64,000 nt of DNA, taken from the NCBI RefSeq assembly GCF_044904605.1, contig NZ_JADIKI010000021.1, forward strand, positions 744,001 through 808,000, given 5' to 3'. The translations under genes were made by a program, and so were the position numbers. This stretch comes from Dyella_B humi. GTDB taxonomy: Bacteria; Pseudomonadota; Gammaproteobacteria; Xanthomonadales; Rhodanobacteraceae. The notes under the pieces were generated by a model. It made no database searches. It saw nothing but the letters and a program-made list of their open reading frames with translations, and was not told the DNA's origin. This document shows positions 25,880-33,008 of the stretch, one piece after another (the stretch's first letter is position 1; each line of letters begins with the position of its first letter).

Positions 25880-26940
25880 AAACGTTTTTCTACATCGCCG
25901 CCGCAGTGATGATCGCTGTGGCGCTGGTCCTGCTGTTGCTTCCGTTACTACGGCATGGCCGGCAATCGGGCCGTCCTCGCAGCTTGTTCGTGCTGATGCT
26001 GTGCATTGCGCTGGTGGTGCCGGTGGGCGCGGCACTGCTGTACCGGCAGATCGGCACACCTACCGCGTTGGATGGCGTACCCACGCAGGCGCAGACCATC
26101 ACCGACGTGAACAAGGCGCTGGATCAACTGCGCGCCCACCTGTCCAGCCAGCCGAATGACGTGCAAGGCTGGCTGCTCCTGGCGCAGGCTGAGATGGAAA
26201 TGCAGCAGCCGGAGGAAGCGCGCAGGGCGTTCGAGCAGGCGCTCAAGCTGAGCCCGGACAACACCTCCGCGATGGTCGGCTGGGCGCAGGCCGATTCGAC
26301 GGCGAGCGCGGATCACCATATCAGCGGCCACGCGCGCGAACTGCTGGAACGTGCCGTGAAATTGGAACCCAACAATCAGCGCGGTTTGTGGCTGCTTGGC
26401 ATCAGCGATTTCCAGCAAGGTCGTTTTGCCGAAGCGGCGTCGACTTGGCGCACCTTGCAGCCGATGCTGGAGCCGGGTTCCAACGTTGCGCAGGCGGTCG
26501 CGCAGCAGATCACGCTGGCGGATGCGCGCGCCGGCAATACGCCGACTTCTGCTTCGAGCACGAGCTCTACGTCTTCGCCAAATGCCAATCAGGACAGCGG
26601 CCTACAGGTGAAAGTCACCTTGGCACCCGCGCTCAAAACCAAGTTGACCGCCGGTGATACGTTGTTCGTGTACGCCAAGGCAGAAAAAGGGCCACCCATG
26701 CCGCTGGCGGTGGCAAAGCTCGATGCCAGCCAACTACCTGCCACGGTAACGCTGACTGATGCGATGAGCATGCTACCGTCGATGAAGTTGTCCTCAGTGC
26801 CGCGCGTAGTAGTGGGGGCGCGCATCAGCCATAGCGGCAACGCCATCGCCCAAGCGGGGGATCTGGAAGGCAACGGCGGTACTGTCGACGTCGATAGCAA
26901 GGCACCGGTCAACGTGGTGATCGACAAGGTGCATGATTGA
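25876..26940 (+). CDS. ccmI: Cytochrome c maturation TPR protein CcmI
   Basis: 354 residues starting most likely at the GTG at 25876, which overlaps the ccmH stop as GTGA; a TTG one codon earlier is less likely. Two N-terminal helices (about 3-21 and 36-55) are followed by TPR repeats (VQGWLLLAQAEMEMQQPEEARRAFEQAL and the repeat ending near residue 190). After a Ser/Thr-rich linker comes a C-terminal beta-rich periplasmic domain (LFVYAKAEKGPPMPLAV). CcmI chaperones apocytochrome c to the CcmFH lyase. It ends the operon. Confidence 0.93.
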   Translation: MKTFFYIAAAVMIAVALVLLLLPLLRHGRQSGRPRSLFVLMLCIALVVPVGAALLYRQIGTPTALDGVPTQAQTITDVNKALDQLRAHLSSQPNDVQGWLLLAQAEMEMQQPEEARRAFEQALKLSPDNTSAMVGWAQADSTASADHHISGHARELLERAVKLEPNNQRGLWLLGISDFQQGRFAEAASTWRTLQPMLEPGSNVAQAVAQQITLADARAGNTPTSASSTSSTSSPNANQDSGLQVKVTLAPALKTKLTAGDTLFVYAKAEKGPPMPLAVAKLDASQLPATVTLTDAMSMLPSMKLSSVPRVVVGARISHSGNAIAQAGDLEGNGGTVDVDSKAPVNVVIDKVHD

Positions 26941-26972
26941 GGTATAGGCACTTCGGTGATGTCTGATTTCCT

Positions 26973-26994
26973 CACCGTCATTCCGGCGAAGGCA
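26973..26994. repeat. Degenerate CATTCCGGCGAAGGC repeat half before metX
   Basis: The stretch CACCGTCATTCCGGCGAAGG is a decayed single copy of the palindromic repeat family near 4.7 kb. It lies in the ccmI-metX gap, so the open frame that reads through it (from 26956) is not the true start of metX. Confidence 0.6.
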
Positions 26995-27045
26995 AGTTCG
27001 TCCATGCTCGTCAAGGCAAAACATCTCATCCAGCAAGGACCGGCC

Positions 27046-28146
27046 ATGAGCGATGCACGCAAGTACTTCAACCTGGCCTCCCCCTTCGCGATGAAGCGCG
27101 GTGGCGCGTTGCGTGGCGCGCATGTGGCCTACGAAACCTGGGGCACGTTGAACGCAGCGCGCGACAACGCAGTGCTGATCCTCACCGGGCTTTCACCCAG
27201 CGCGCATGCCGCCTCCAATGCGGAGGACCCTTCGCACGGCTGGTGGGAAGACATGCTCGGCCCGGGCAAGGCAATCGATACCACACGTTGGTTCGTGATC
27301 TGCATGAATTCGCTGGGTAGCGACAAGGGTTCCACCTGCCCGGCGTCGATCGACTCGGCCACCAGCGAACCGTATCGTCTGAACTTTCCCGACCTTTCGC
27401 TGGAAGATGTCGCCAATGCCGCTCACGTGCTGGTCAAAAGCCTGGATATCGACAAGCTCGGCTGCCTGATCGGCTGCTCGATGGGCGGCATGAGCGCGCT
27501 GGCGTACATGGTGCTACACCCTGGCAGCGTGCGCGCACACATCAGCGTGGATACTGCACCACAAGCGCAGCCATTCGCCATCGCGATCCGCTCCCTGCAG
27601 CGCGAGGCAATCCGGCTTGATCCGAACTGGAACGGCGGTCAGTACGACGACGAGCGCTATCCCGATATCGGCATGAGCATCGCGCGCAAGCTCGGCGTGA
27701 TCACCTACCGATCCGCGATGGAATGGAACGGCCGCTTCGCGCGCATCCGGCTCGAACCCGAGCAGCGCGAAGAGCAACCGTTCGGCTTTGAATTCCAGGT
27801 GGAGTCATATCTGGAAAGCCATGCGCGACGTTTCGTGCGCACCTTCGATCCCAACAGCTACCTCTATCTTTCGCGCGCCAGCGATTGGTTCGACATCTCT
27901 GAATACGGCGGCGGCAACGTGATGGAAGGCTTGAAGCGCATCCGCATCGAACAAGCGCTGGTAATCGGCGTAAGCACCGACATTCTGTTTCCGCTGGAAC
28001 AGCAGGAGCAGATCGCCGAAGGGCTAGAGGCCGCCGGCGCGAAGGTGGAATTCGTAGCCCTGGATTCACCGCAGGGCCACGATGCGTTCCTGGTGGATAT
28101 CGAGAACTACAGTCGCGCGATCGGTGGGTTCCTCGCGCGGCTTTGA
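27046..28146 (+). CDS. metX: MetX-family O-acyltransferase, probably serine O-succinyltransferase
   Basis: 366 residues of alpha/beta-hydrolase fold. The triad is Ser145 (IGCSMGGMS), Asp312 (STDILFP) and His345 (SPQGHDAF). The family transfers an acyl group from acyl-CoA to the hydroxyl of homoserine or serine. The sequence from YETWGTL through SIAIRSLQREAIRLDP-like blocks closely resembles, from memory, the Xanthomonas/Lysobacter MetX subgroup shown to be serine O-succinyltransferases that feed cysteine synthesis. The start at 27046 is preferred because AAGGA precedes it and the upstream open sequence is a repeat. The substrate is inference; homoserine acetyl- or succinyltransferase remains possible. 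Confidence 0.85.
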   Translation: MSDARKYFNLASPFAMKRGGALRGAHVAYETWGTLNAARDNAVLILTGLSPSAHAASNAEDPSHGWWEDMLGPGKAIDTTRWFVICMNSLGSDKGSTCPASIDSATSEPYRLNFPDLSLEDVANAAHVLVKSLDIDKLGCLIGCSMGGMSALAYMVLHPGSVRAHISVDTAPQAQPFAIAIRSLQREAIRLDPNWNGGQYDDERYPDIGMSIARKLGVITYRSAMEWNGRFARIRLEPEQREEQPFGFEFQVESYLESHARRFVRTFDPNSYLYLSRASDWFDISEYGGGNVMEGLKRIRIEQALVIGVSTDILFPLEQQEQIAEGLEAAGAKVEFVALDSPQGHDAFLVDIENYSRAIGGFLARL

Positions 28147-28188
28147 TCAAGCCATGTGTATTAAGCAACCGGGCAGCCTAAGGCCTGG

Positions 28189-28506
28189 CTACAGCTCCAT
28201 CGGCCTGAACTCCGCGAACATCTTTTCCGTCTCCGGCAGCTCGCGCAGCGGCACATAGTCGCAGGCCGAGGAAAAGCGCTCCCACAACTCCACCACGCGG
28301 GAGCTTTTGTGGGCATCCTCAATGGCACCCTCCTTCCATTCGAACACCTCAAGGATGATGCCATCCAGGCCGCGCATCGCCTGTGCGGGGCGGTCGGTCA
28401 CCAGGCCCAGCGCGCGCAGGCACGGCACATGCTCGCGAACCAGCGCTTCCAGGTCTTCCGCACACCCCGGCTTCGGGCGGTACGCTACAATCACCATCAC
28501 ACCCAT
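28189..28506 (-). CDS. ABM-like small monooxygenase or ligand-binding protein
   Basis: 105 residues in a single dimeric alpha/beta-barrel (ferredoxin-like) domain. MVIVAYRPKPGCAEDLEALVREHVP forms strand 1 and helix 1, GIILEVFEWKEGAIEDAHKSSRVVELWERF the second half. This is the pattern of the antibiotic biosynthesis monooxygenase superfamily, which includes haem-degrading, quinol-oxidising and non-catalytic members. No catalytic residues can be assigned. It converges with metX (42-base gap) and diverges from the cysteine dioxygenase-like gene. Confidence 0.65.
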   Translation of the reverse strand: MGVMVIVAYRPKPGCAEDLEALVREHVPCLRALGLVTDRPAQAMRGLDGIILEVFEWKEGAIEDAHKSSRVVELWERFSSACDYVPLRELPETEKMFAEFRPMEL

Positions 28507-28627
28507 GGATTCCCCCTCCGTGCCAGATCGGGCGCCGCTTGGGACAGGCTAGCAGAGAAGCTTCTTTCGGGCTTTAGCCGGTTTGTTTCCCATGGGCTAG
28601 CAATCCTTGGATTTAGCGAGACCTTCA

Positions 28628-29218
28628 ATGCTCACCACGGAATTCCCCGGCTGTCAGAAACTAATCCAGGCAATCGACGCGGCTGTCGCCAAAAGCTCCA
28701 CACCCGCCATCACGGACAGCCTGCGCAACAGCCTGTGCAAGCTGATCCAGGGCAAAGAAATCGAACTGCCCGCTTGCGTGTTCGAAACCGCCGAGGACCG
28801 TTACGCCCGCCGCGAGCTGTACCACAGTGACGACCACGGCTACTGCGTGGTCGCCATGACCTGGGGGCCCGGCCAGGGCACCCCGATCCACGACCACTGC
28901 GGTATGTGGTGCGTGGAAGGCGTCTGGAGCGGCGCACTGGAGGTGGTGCAGTACGAGTGCCTGGCTGCCACCGGCAACCAGGAAGGGCTGTATCGCTTCC
29001 AGCCGGTAGGCTCCATCCAGGCCGGCCCCGGCTCCGCCGGCAGCCTGATCCCACCCCACGAGTACCACACCATCCGCAACCCCAGCGACGATGCCATCGC
29101 GGTGAGCCTGCACATCTACTCCGGCAACATGACGCACTGTGCAGTGTTCAAGCCCACCGACGGCGACCGCTGCTACGAGCGCCAGGATCGCCAGTTGAGT
29201 CTCGACCCGGTGAACTGA
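28628..29218 (+). CDS. Cysteine dioxygenase family protein
   Basis: A 196-residue cupin. By comparison with mammalian cysteine dioxygenase, iron ligands are His88 and His90 (PIHDHCGMW) and His147 (PPHEYHTIRN). The Ser-His-Tyr catalytic triad is Ser160, His162 and Tyr164 (AVSLHIYSG). Arg61 in RYARREL matches the carboxylate-binding Arg, which favours cysteine over 3-mercaptopropionate. Cys95 falls where rat CDO has the Cys that cross-links to the active-site Tyr, a position that many bacterial enzymes lack. The product would be cysteine sulfinate. It lies 27 bases before tRNA-Leu. Confidence 0.85.
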   Translation: MLTTEFPGCQKLIQAIDAAVAKSSTPAITDSLRNSLCKLIQGKEIELPACVFETAEDRYARRELYHSDDHGYCVVAMTWGPGQGTPIHDHCGMWCVEGVWSGALEVVQYECLAATGNQEGLYRFQPVGSIQAGPGSAGSLIPPHEYHTIRNPSDDAIAVSLHIYSGNMTHCAVFKPTDGDRCYERQDRQLSLDPVN

Positions 29219-29245
29219 AACCGGCATAATAGTCGTTCGTTCCAT

Positions 29246-29331
29246 GCCGGTGTGGCGGAATGGTAGACGCGGTGGACTCAAAATCCACTGGCAGCGATGT
29301 CGTGTAGGTTCGAGTCCTATCACCGGTACCA
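29246..29331 (+). tRNA. tRNA-Leu (anticodon CAA)
   Basis: 86 bases with an encoded CCA end. The acceptor stem GCCGGTG pairs with CACCGGT (one G-U at the first pair), the anticodon arm GTGGA-CTCAAAA-TCCAC gives anticodon CAA, and a long variable arm (class II) and the T arm GGTTCGAGTCC follow. A CATAAT box at 29224-29229 is a plausible -10. Confidence 0.95.
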
Positions 29332-29338
29332 ATGACTG

Positions 29339-29366
29339 AGGCCGCTTATGCGGCCTTTGTTTTTTG
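29339..29366 (+). terminator. Intrinsic terminator of tRNA-Leu
   Basis: A 7-bp stem (AGGCCGC/GCGGCCT) with a TTAT loop is followed by TTGTTTTTT, 7 bases after the tRNA CCA. Confidence 0.9.
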
Positions 29367-29394
29367 TGCGTTGGTCTGCGCGTCATTCCGCCAA

Positions 29395-29715
29395 TCAAGC
29401 CGCCACGCTGATGCCTGGCACGTGTGCGCGTCGCGCTGGGGACACGACGATCTCAACATGCTGGTCGAAGGCGACCAGTGCCTGCATTAGCCGCTCGAGC
29501 GAGATGTTCTGCAGTTTGTAGCGGCGGACCTGGGACACTTTGGGTTGCGTCATGCCAGTAATGCTGGCCACGTCCGTCTGACTGAGCCCTTGCTTGTCGA
29601 TCAACTTATTGAGCTTGAAAGCGAGCATCGCCTTCGCCGACAACTCCTCCGCATCATCAAACCCGAGGTCTGCCAGCACGTTGTCGACACCTTTAGGGTT
29701 GTACTTGCGATTCAT
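29395..29715 (-). CDS. HigA-like antitoxin, XRE helix-turn-helix
   Basis: 106 residues. The helix-turn-helix is LNKLIDKQGLSQTDVASITGMTQPKVSQVRR (about residues 34-65), typical of the short XRE antitoxins that accompany RelE/HigB toxins of the Gp49 group. It binds and neutralises the toxin and represses the operon. It overlaps the toxin gene stop by 4 bases (ATGA), with the toxin upstream, which is the HigBA order. The pair lies directly after tRNA-Leu on the opposite strand. Confidence 0.85.
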   Translation of the reverse strand: MNRKYNPKGVDNVLADLGFDDAEELSAKAMLAFKLNKLIDKQGLSQTDVASITGMTQPKVSQVRRYKLQNISLERLMQALVAFDQHVEIVVSPARRAHVPGISVAA

Positions 29716-30077
29716 ACTGTTCTCCCACTCGCTCGATAACGGGCGAGCACTGCCTTCAAGCGCTTCTCGATCAACATCACATCCGGCTGCGGTGTAGCGA
29801 TGCCAGACTTGGATTTTTTCTGGAACGCATGAAGCACATGTACCGCGTCATCGATTTGCACCGTATAGACTGCGCGAAAAGTATCGCCTTTATAGTCATC
29901 CACCAATTCATATACTCCGGAGCCAAGCCCCTTCAAAGGCTTGGCAGACGTCGGCATACCACCCAACTGGACAACAAACAGTGCCACACCCATGTCCTTC
30001 TGGGTGGAAACCGGGAATGCCTTGAAATCTTTCTTCGAGGAACCCTCCCAGTACAGGAGCTTGCGTTTCTCCGTCAT
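29712..30077 (-). CDS. HigB-like toxin, RelE/phage Gp49 family
   Basis: 121 residues with the Gp49/DUF891 pattern: LLYWEGSSKKDFKAFP at the N-terminus, ALFVVQLGGMPTSAKPLKGLGSGVYELVDDYKGDTFRAVYTVQ in the middle, and VLHAFQKKSKSGIATPQPDVMLIEKRLK near residue 85. The FRAVYT and HAFQKKS segments are the core of RelE-type mRNA interferases. It is probably a ribosome-dependent mRNA cutter kept silent by the downstream antitoxin. It starts the operon, with a palindrome just upstream. Confidence 0.85.
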   Translation of the reverse strand: MTEKRKLLYWEGSSKKDFKAFPVSTQKDMGVALFVVQLGGMPTSAKPLKGLGSGVYELVDDYKGDTFRAVYTVQIDDAVHVLHAFQKKSKSGIATPQPDVMLIEKRLKAVLARYRASGRTV

Positions 30078-30366
30078 GAATTTATACCTTTACGGATATA
30101 AAGGACAAGTGAACCCTTGTCCCCTCAATATGACCAGCTACCGATGGAGCTTCCTCGGCTTTATGGATAGATCTGCAAGGCGAAGGCTAGAGGACTGATA
30201 AGACGGCACGCAGCAAGGCTTTGCGGGATCTGGCGTAGTCCCAGGCTATCTGTTGAGTTCTGTAACTTCAGTTATAGCGTCAGTTGATAGCCAAGCCACA
30301 AACAACCATGTGGATTTGCAATCACTGAAATACGATCCCACCCCGTTTTGCACGAGATGTGAACCG
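30078..30366. other. AT-richer gap between the toxin gene and the LysR gene, with a candidate operator
   Basis: Most of this 289-base stretch is more AT-rich than its surroundings and holds no recognisable gene. Close to the toxin start, 30087-30104 is an inverted repeat CCTTTA-N6-TAAAGG, followed by ACAAG-N6-CTTGT at 30105-30120. These are good candidates for the HigBA autoregulatory operator and promoter. Confidence 0.5.
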
Positions 30367-31233
30367 CTATGCCGCCGAAAGACTCTTGAACGCTGTGGTC
30401 AACGTACGCATGGCATTGCGCGAACGGCGATCGTTGAGCGCCGTGTACAGCACTACATCCTGGCTGGGCAACGGCGGAAGCGATAACGCCGGACCTACAT
30501 CGGTGGTACCGCTTGGCGCCGTACGCCGGGCGAGTACGGCCACGGCCAGGCCGGCTGCTGCAGCCGCACCAACCACCGCGGCACCCTTGCCGATGAAAAC
30601 CTCGGTCCAGGCAATACCGGCCTGATCAAGCGCGCGCACGGCCGCAGCGCGAATGCTGCACGACGCACCTTGGGTCGATAACGGCAAAGGCTGGCCGGGG
30701 CGCGGCTCCCAATTCACGGCAGCGATCCAGGCGAAGTTTTCGGTAAAGATGGTTTCGCCCTGGCTACGGCGACCTTCCGGCTGCAACACCAGTGCCGCAT
30801 CCAGCTGACCTTCTTCATAAGCCTGCATGACTTCACGCGAACCGGCCACGTGCATTTCGATCACTAAGTTCGGATCGTGCTCGTTCATGCGGCGCAAAAG
30901 CGCGGGCAATTCGCTACCGACGATCTGCTGGCTGATGCCGATGGTCAGCCGACGCTGCTCAACTTGGAAAGAAGAAACGGCGCGTTCGTGCGCACCGACG
31001 AGGGCGCGTGCCGCATCGAGAAATACCGCCCCTTCCACCGACAAACGCACCTGCCGTGGTGTGCGTTCCAGCAATCGTCGACCAAGCTGATCTTCCAGAC
31101 GCCGCAGTTTCAGGCTAATGGCCGATTGTGTTGTGTCGAGCACTTCCGCTGCACGGGTGAAGCTCTGCATGTCGGCAACAAAAACGAAAGCTTTGACGGC
31201 ATCGAGATCGAGCGCTTTCACGGGTTCTGCCAT
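30367..31233 (-). CDS. LysR-family transcriptional regulator
   Basis: 288 residues from the second in-frame ATG (MAEPVKALDLD). The N-terminal helix-turn-helix FVFVADMQSFTRAAEVLDTTQSAISLKLRRLEDQLGRRLLER (about residues 16-58) is canonical, followed by the linker helix and a periplasmic-binding-protein-like effector domain. It lies 80 bases after pgaD in the same direction, so it might be co-transcribed with pga or regulate something else. LysR genes usually sit divergent from their target; here the upstream gene is not divergent. The ligand is unknown. Confidence 0.9.
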   Translation of the reverse strand: MAEPVKALDLDAVKAFVFVADMQSFTRAAEVLDTTQSAISLKLRRLEDQLGRRLLERTPRQVRLSVEGAVFLDAARALVGAHERAVSSFQVEQRRLTIGISQQIVGSELPALLRRMNEHDPNLVIEMHVAGSREVMQAYEEGQLDAALVLQPEGRRSQGETIFTENFAWIAAVNWEPRPGQPLPLSTQGASCSIRAAAVRALDQAGIAWTEVFIGKGAAVVGAAAAAGLAVAVLARRTAPSGTTDVGPALSLPPLPSQDVVLYTALNDRRSRNAMRTLTTAFKSLSAA

Positions 31234-31313
31234 GTCATTTTGCAATGACTGGAATATACATCAATGGCATTTACCAATGGCCAGCCTTGCTCAGTAGCAT
31301 CTCGCCCTGTCAC

Positions 31314-31760
31314 TTATGCATTGTGGCTGTTATCGAGAAACATCTGCCCATCATGTGCGAAGTGAATCACCGAGCGCCGTCCACTCCGTAGACGCCGTGC
31401 CGTTTCCACCGAGCTTGCCAATGCCGGCGCCATTTCGGTGATGTCGAGGTGGCGATTGCCGCGGCGCCGCTGCTTGCCCGCAAAACGGATGCGGTTGTAT
31501 TGCGACCACGAGCCCATCGACAGCGTGCATACCACCGCTACTGTGACCACGATGCTCAGATCATTCGCAGCGTGCAACGGATGCATCAGGCCCAGTTGCC
31601 GGTAGGCGTCTTCCATGCCAAGCAACCATGCGATCAAGGTGAGCACGGGCAGCCACAGCGATATCCATAACGTCCACGCCACCATTGTGATCACGGCAAA
31701 CAAGGTACGTTGCAGCGGTGCCTGCCGGTGCGGCCGGTTGATGATGAAGTCAGCTTTCAT
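31314..31760 (-). CDS. pgaD: PNAG biosynthesis protein PgaD
   Basis: A 148-residue inner-membrane protein with two helices (about residues 20-47 and 65-85), starting KADFIINRPHRQAPLQRTLF. The IINRPHLQ-like N-terminus and this topology identify PgaD. In E. coli PgaD and PgaC form a complex whose assembly depends on cyclic di-GMP. The start overlaps the pgaC stop by 4 bases. The C-terminal cytoplasmic tail (about residues 90-148) is basic. Confidence 0.88.
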   Translation of the reverse strand: MKADFIINRPHRQAPLQRTLFAVITMVAWTLWISLWLPVLTLIAWLLGMEDAYRQLGLMHPLHAANDLSIVVTVAVVCTLSMGSWSQYNRIRFAGKQRRRGNRHLDITEMAPALASSVETARRLRSGRRSVIHFAHDGQMFLDNSHNA

Positions 31761-33007
31761 CGTATCCCCCTATCAGGACTGGTCCAGATCGCCAGCGTGC
31801 CCTTGCGTTTGAGTATGGCCTTGGGCAAGGCGACGATGGACGTGGCGGTGGTCAGCATCCAGTAAACCAGCGGATACCAGATCATCCAGTAGTAATTGCG
31901 GCCGATGCGCGACTCATAGCGGCGATCGATCATCAGACTGATGAGGAACTGCAGCATGCACACCATGCCCAGCACCACGCCGTTCCATTCGGGAAGCAAC
32001 GCGGGCACGTGCAGCGACGGCGGCAGGTTCACGAACTGGCCGAGCAACCACAGCAGCATGATCGTCGCCATGTCGAACGACCATACCAAGCTCACCACGT
32101 ATTCGAGCGCCACCATCCACATGCGCCGTTGCCGCCAGCGCAGTAGTTTCAATCCATAGCGCAGCAGCACTTCCGAGCCGCCCTGCGCCCAGCGCAGGCG
32201 CTGCTTCCACAAGCCGCGCAGCGTTTCGGGCATCAGGATCCAGCACAGCGCGTTAGGCTCGTAGCGAATTTCCCAGTGCCGCATCTGCAGGCGCCAACTC
32301 ACGTCGATGTCTTCGGTCACCATGTCGGTGTTCCAGTAGCCGACGTCGTGCAAGGCCGATTTGCGAAATGCGGAGATGACACCGGAGACGGTGAAGATGC
32401 GCCCGTACACGCGCTGCGCGCGCTTGATCAAACCGATGATCGAGGAGAACTCACCCACTTGCAGCCTGCCCAGCAGTGTGGAGCGATTGCGGATGCGCGG
32501 ATTGCCGGTGACCGCGCCCACGCGCGGGCTTTCCAGCATGTGCATGACCAGCCAGTGCGTGGCGTAGGCGTCGAGCAAGGCATCGCCATCGATGCATACC
32601 AGGTAGTCGCCTTCGGCAGCGAGCGCCGCCGCGCGCAGGCCGCTGGCCTTGCCGCGGTTGGTGGCAAAGTGCAGCACGCGCAATTCCGGGATTTCCTTCA
32701 GCAGTTGGTCCAGTTGCGCGCCGGTGTCGTCGGTGGAACCGTCGTTCACAGCGATGATCTCGAAACACGGATAGGTCTGCTTGGCCAACTGCTCGATGGT
32801 TTCGCGCACGTGATCGCTTTCGTTGTGGCAGGGCACGATCAGCGACACCATCGGGTATGACGGCAGTGCCGGCGGTTTCACGCGCGACGGTTCCTTGCGT
32901 TCCCAACGGAAGAAGTAGATCAGGCCGCCGCTCATCCAAATCAGCGACATGGCCAGCGGATAGAAGAAGGCGAATTCGAGGAAAGTATGGAGCGCGTGAC
33001 CGTTCAT
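31757..33007 (-). CDS. pgaC: Poly-beta-1,6-N-acetylglucosamine synthase PgaC
   Basis: A processive GT2 glycosyltransferase of 416 residues. Membrane helices flank the catalytic domain. The conserved acids are in VNDGSTDD near residue 89, CIDGDALLD near 141 and VTEDIDVSW near 232, with the QxxRW motif as KQRLRWAQGG near 268. It polymerises UDP-GlcNAc and pushes the chain across the inner membrane. Start MNGHALHT at 33007 comes one base after the pgaB stop; longer upstream open sequence lies inside pgaB. Confidence 0.95.
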   Translation of the reverse strand: MNGHALHTFLEFAFFYPLAMSLIWMSGGLIYFFRWERKEPSRVKPPALPSYPMVSLIVPCHNESDHVRETIEQLAKQTYPCFEIIAVNDGSTDDTGAQLDQLLKEIPELRVLHFATNRGKASGLRAAALAAEGDYLVCIDGDALLDAYATHWLVMHMLESPRVGAVTGNPRIRNRSTLLGRLQVGEFSSIIGLIKRAQRVYGRIFTVSGVISAFRKSALHDVGYWNTDMVTEDIDVSWRLQMRHWEIRYEPNALCWILMPETLRGLWKQRLRWAQGGSEVLLRYGLKLLRWRQRRMWMVALEYVVSLVWSFDMATIMLLWLLGQFVNLPPSLHVPALLPEWNGVVLGMVCMLQFLISLMIDRRYESRIGRNYYWMIWYPLVYWMLTTATSIVALPKAILKRKGTLAIWTSPDRGIR

Positions 33008-33008
33008 G

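Noticed and set aside
29246..30366. Integrated element with tRNA-derived attachment duplication
   Set aside because: I looked for a second copy of the tRNA-Leu 3' end (GGTTCGAGTCC... or CACCGGTACCA) downstream of the toxin genes and found none, and there is no integrase gene.
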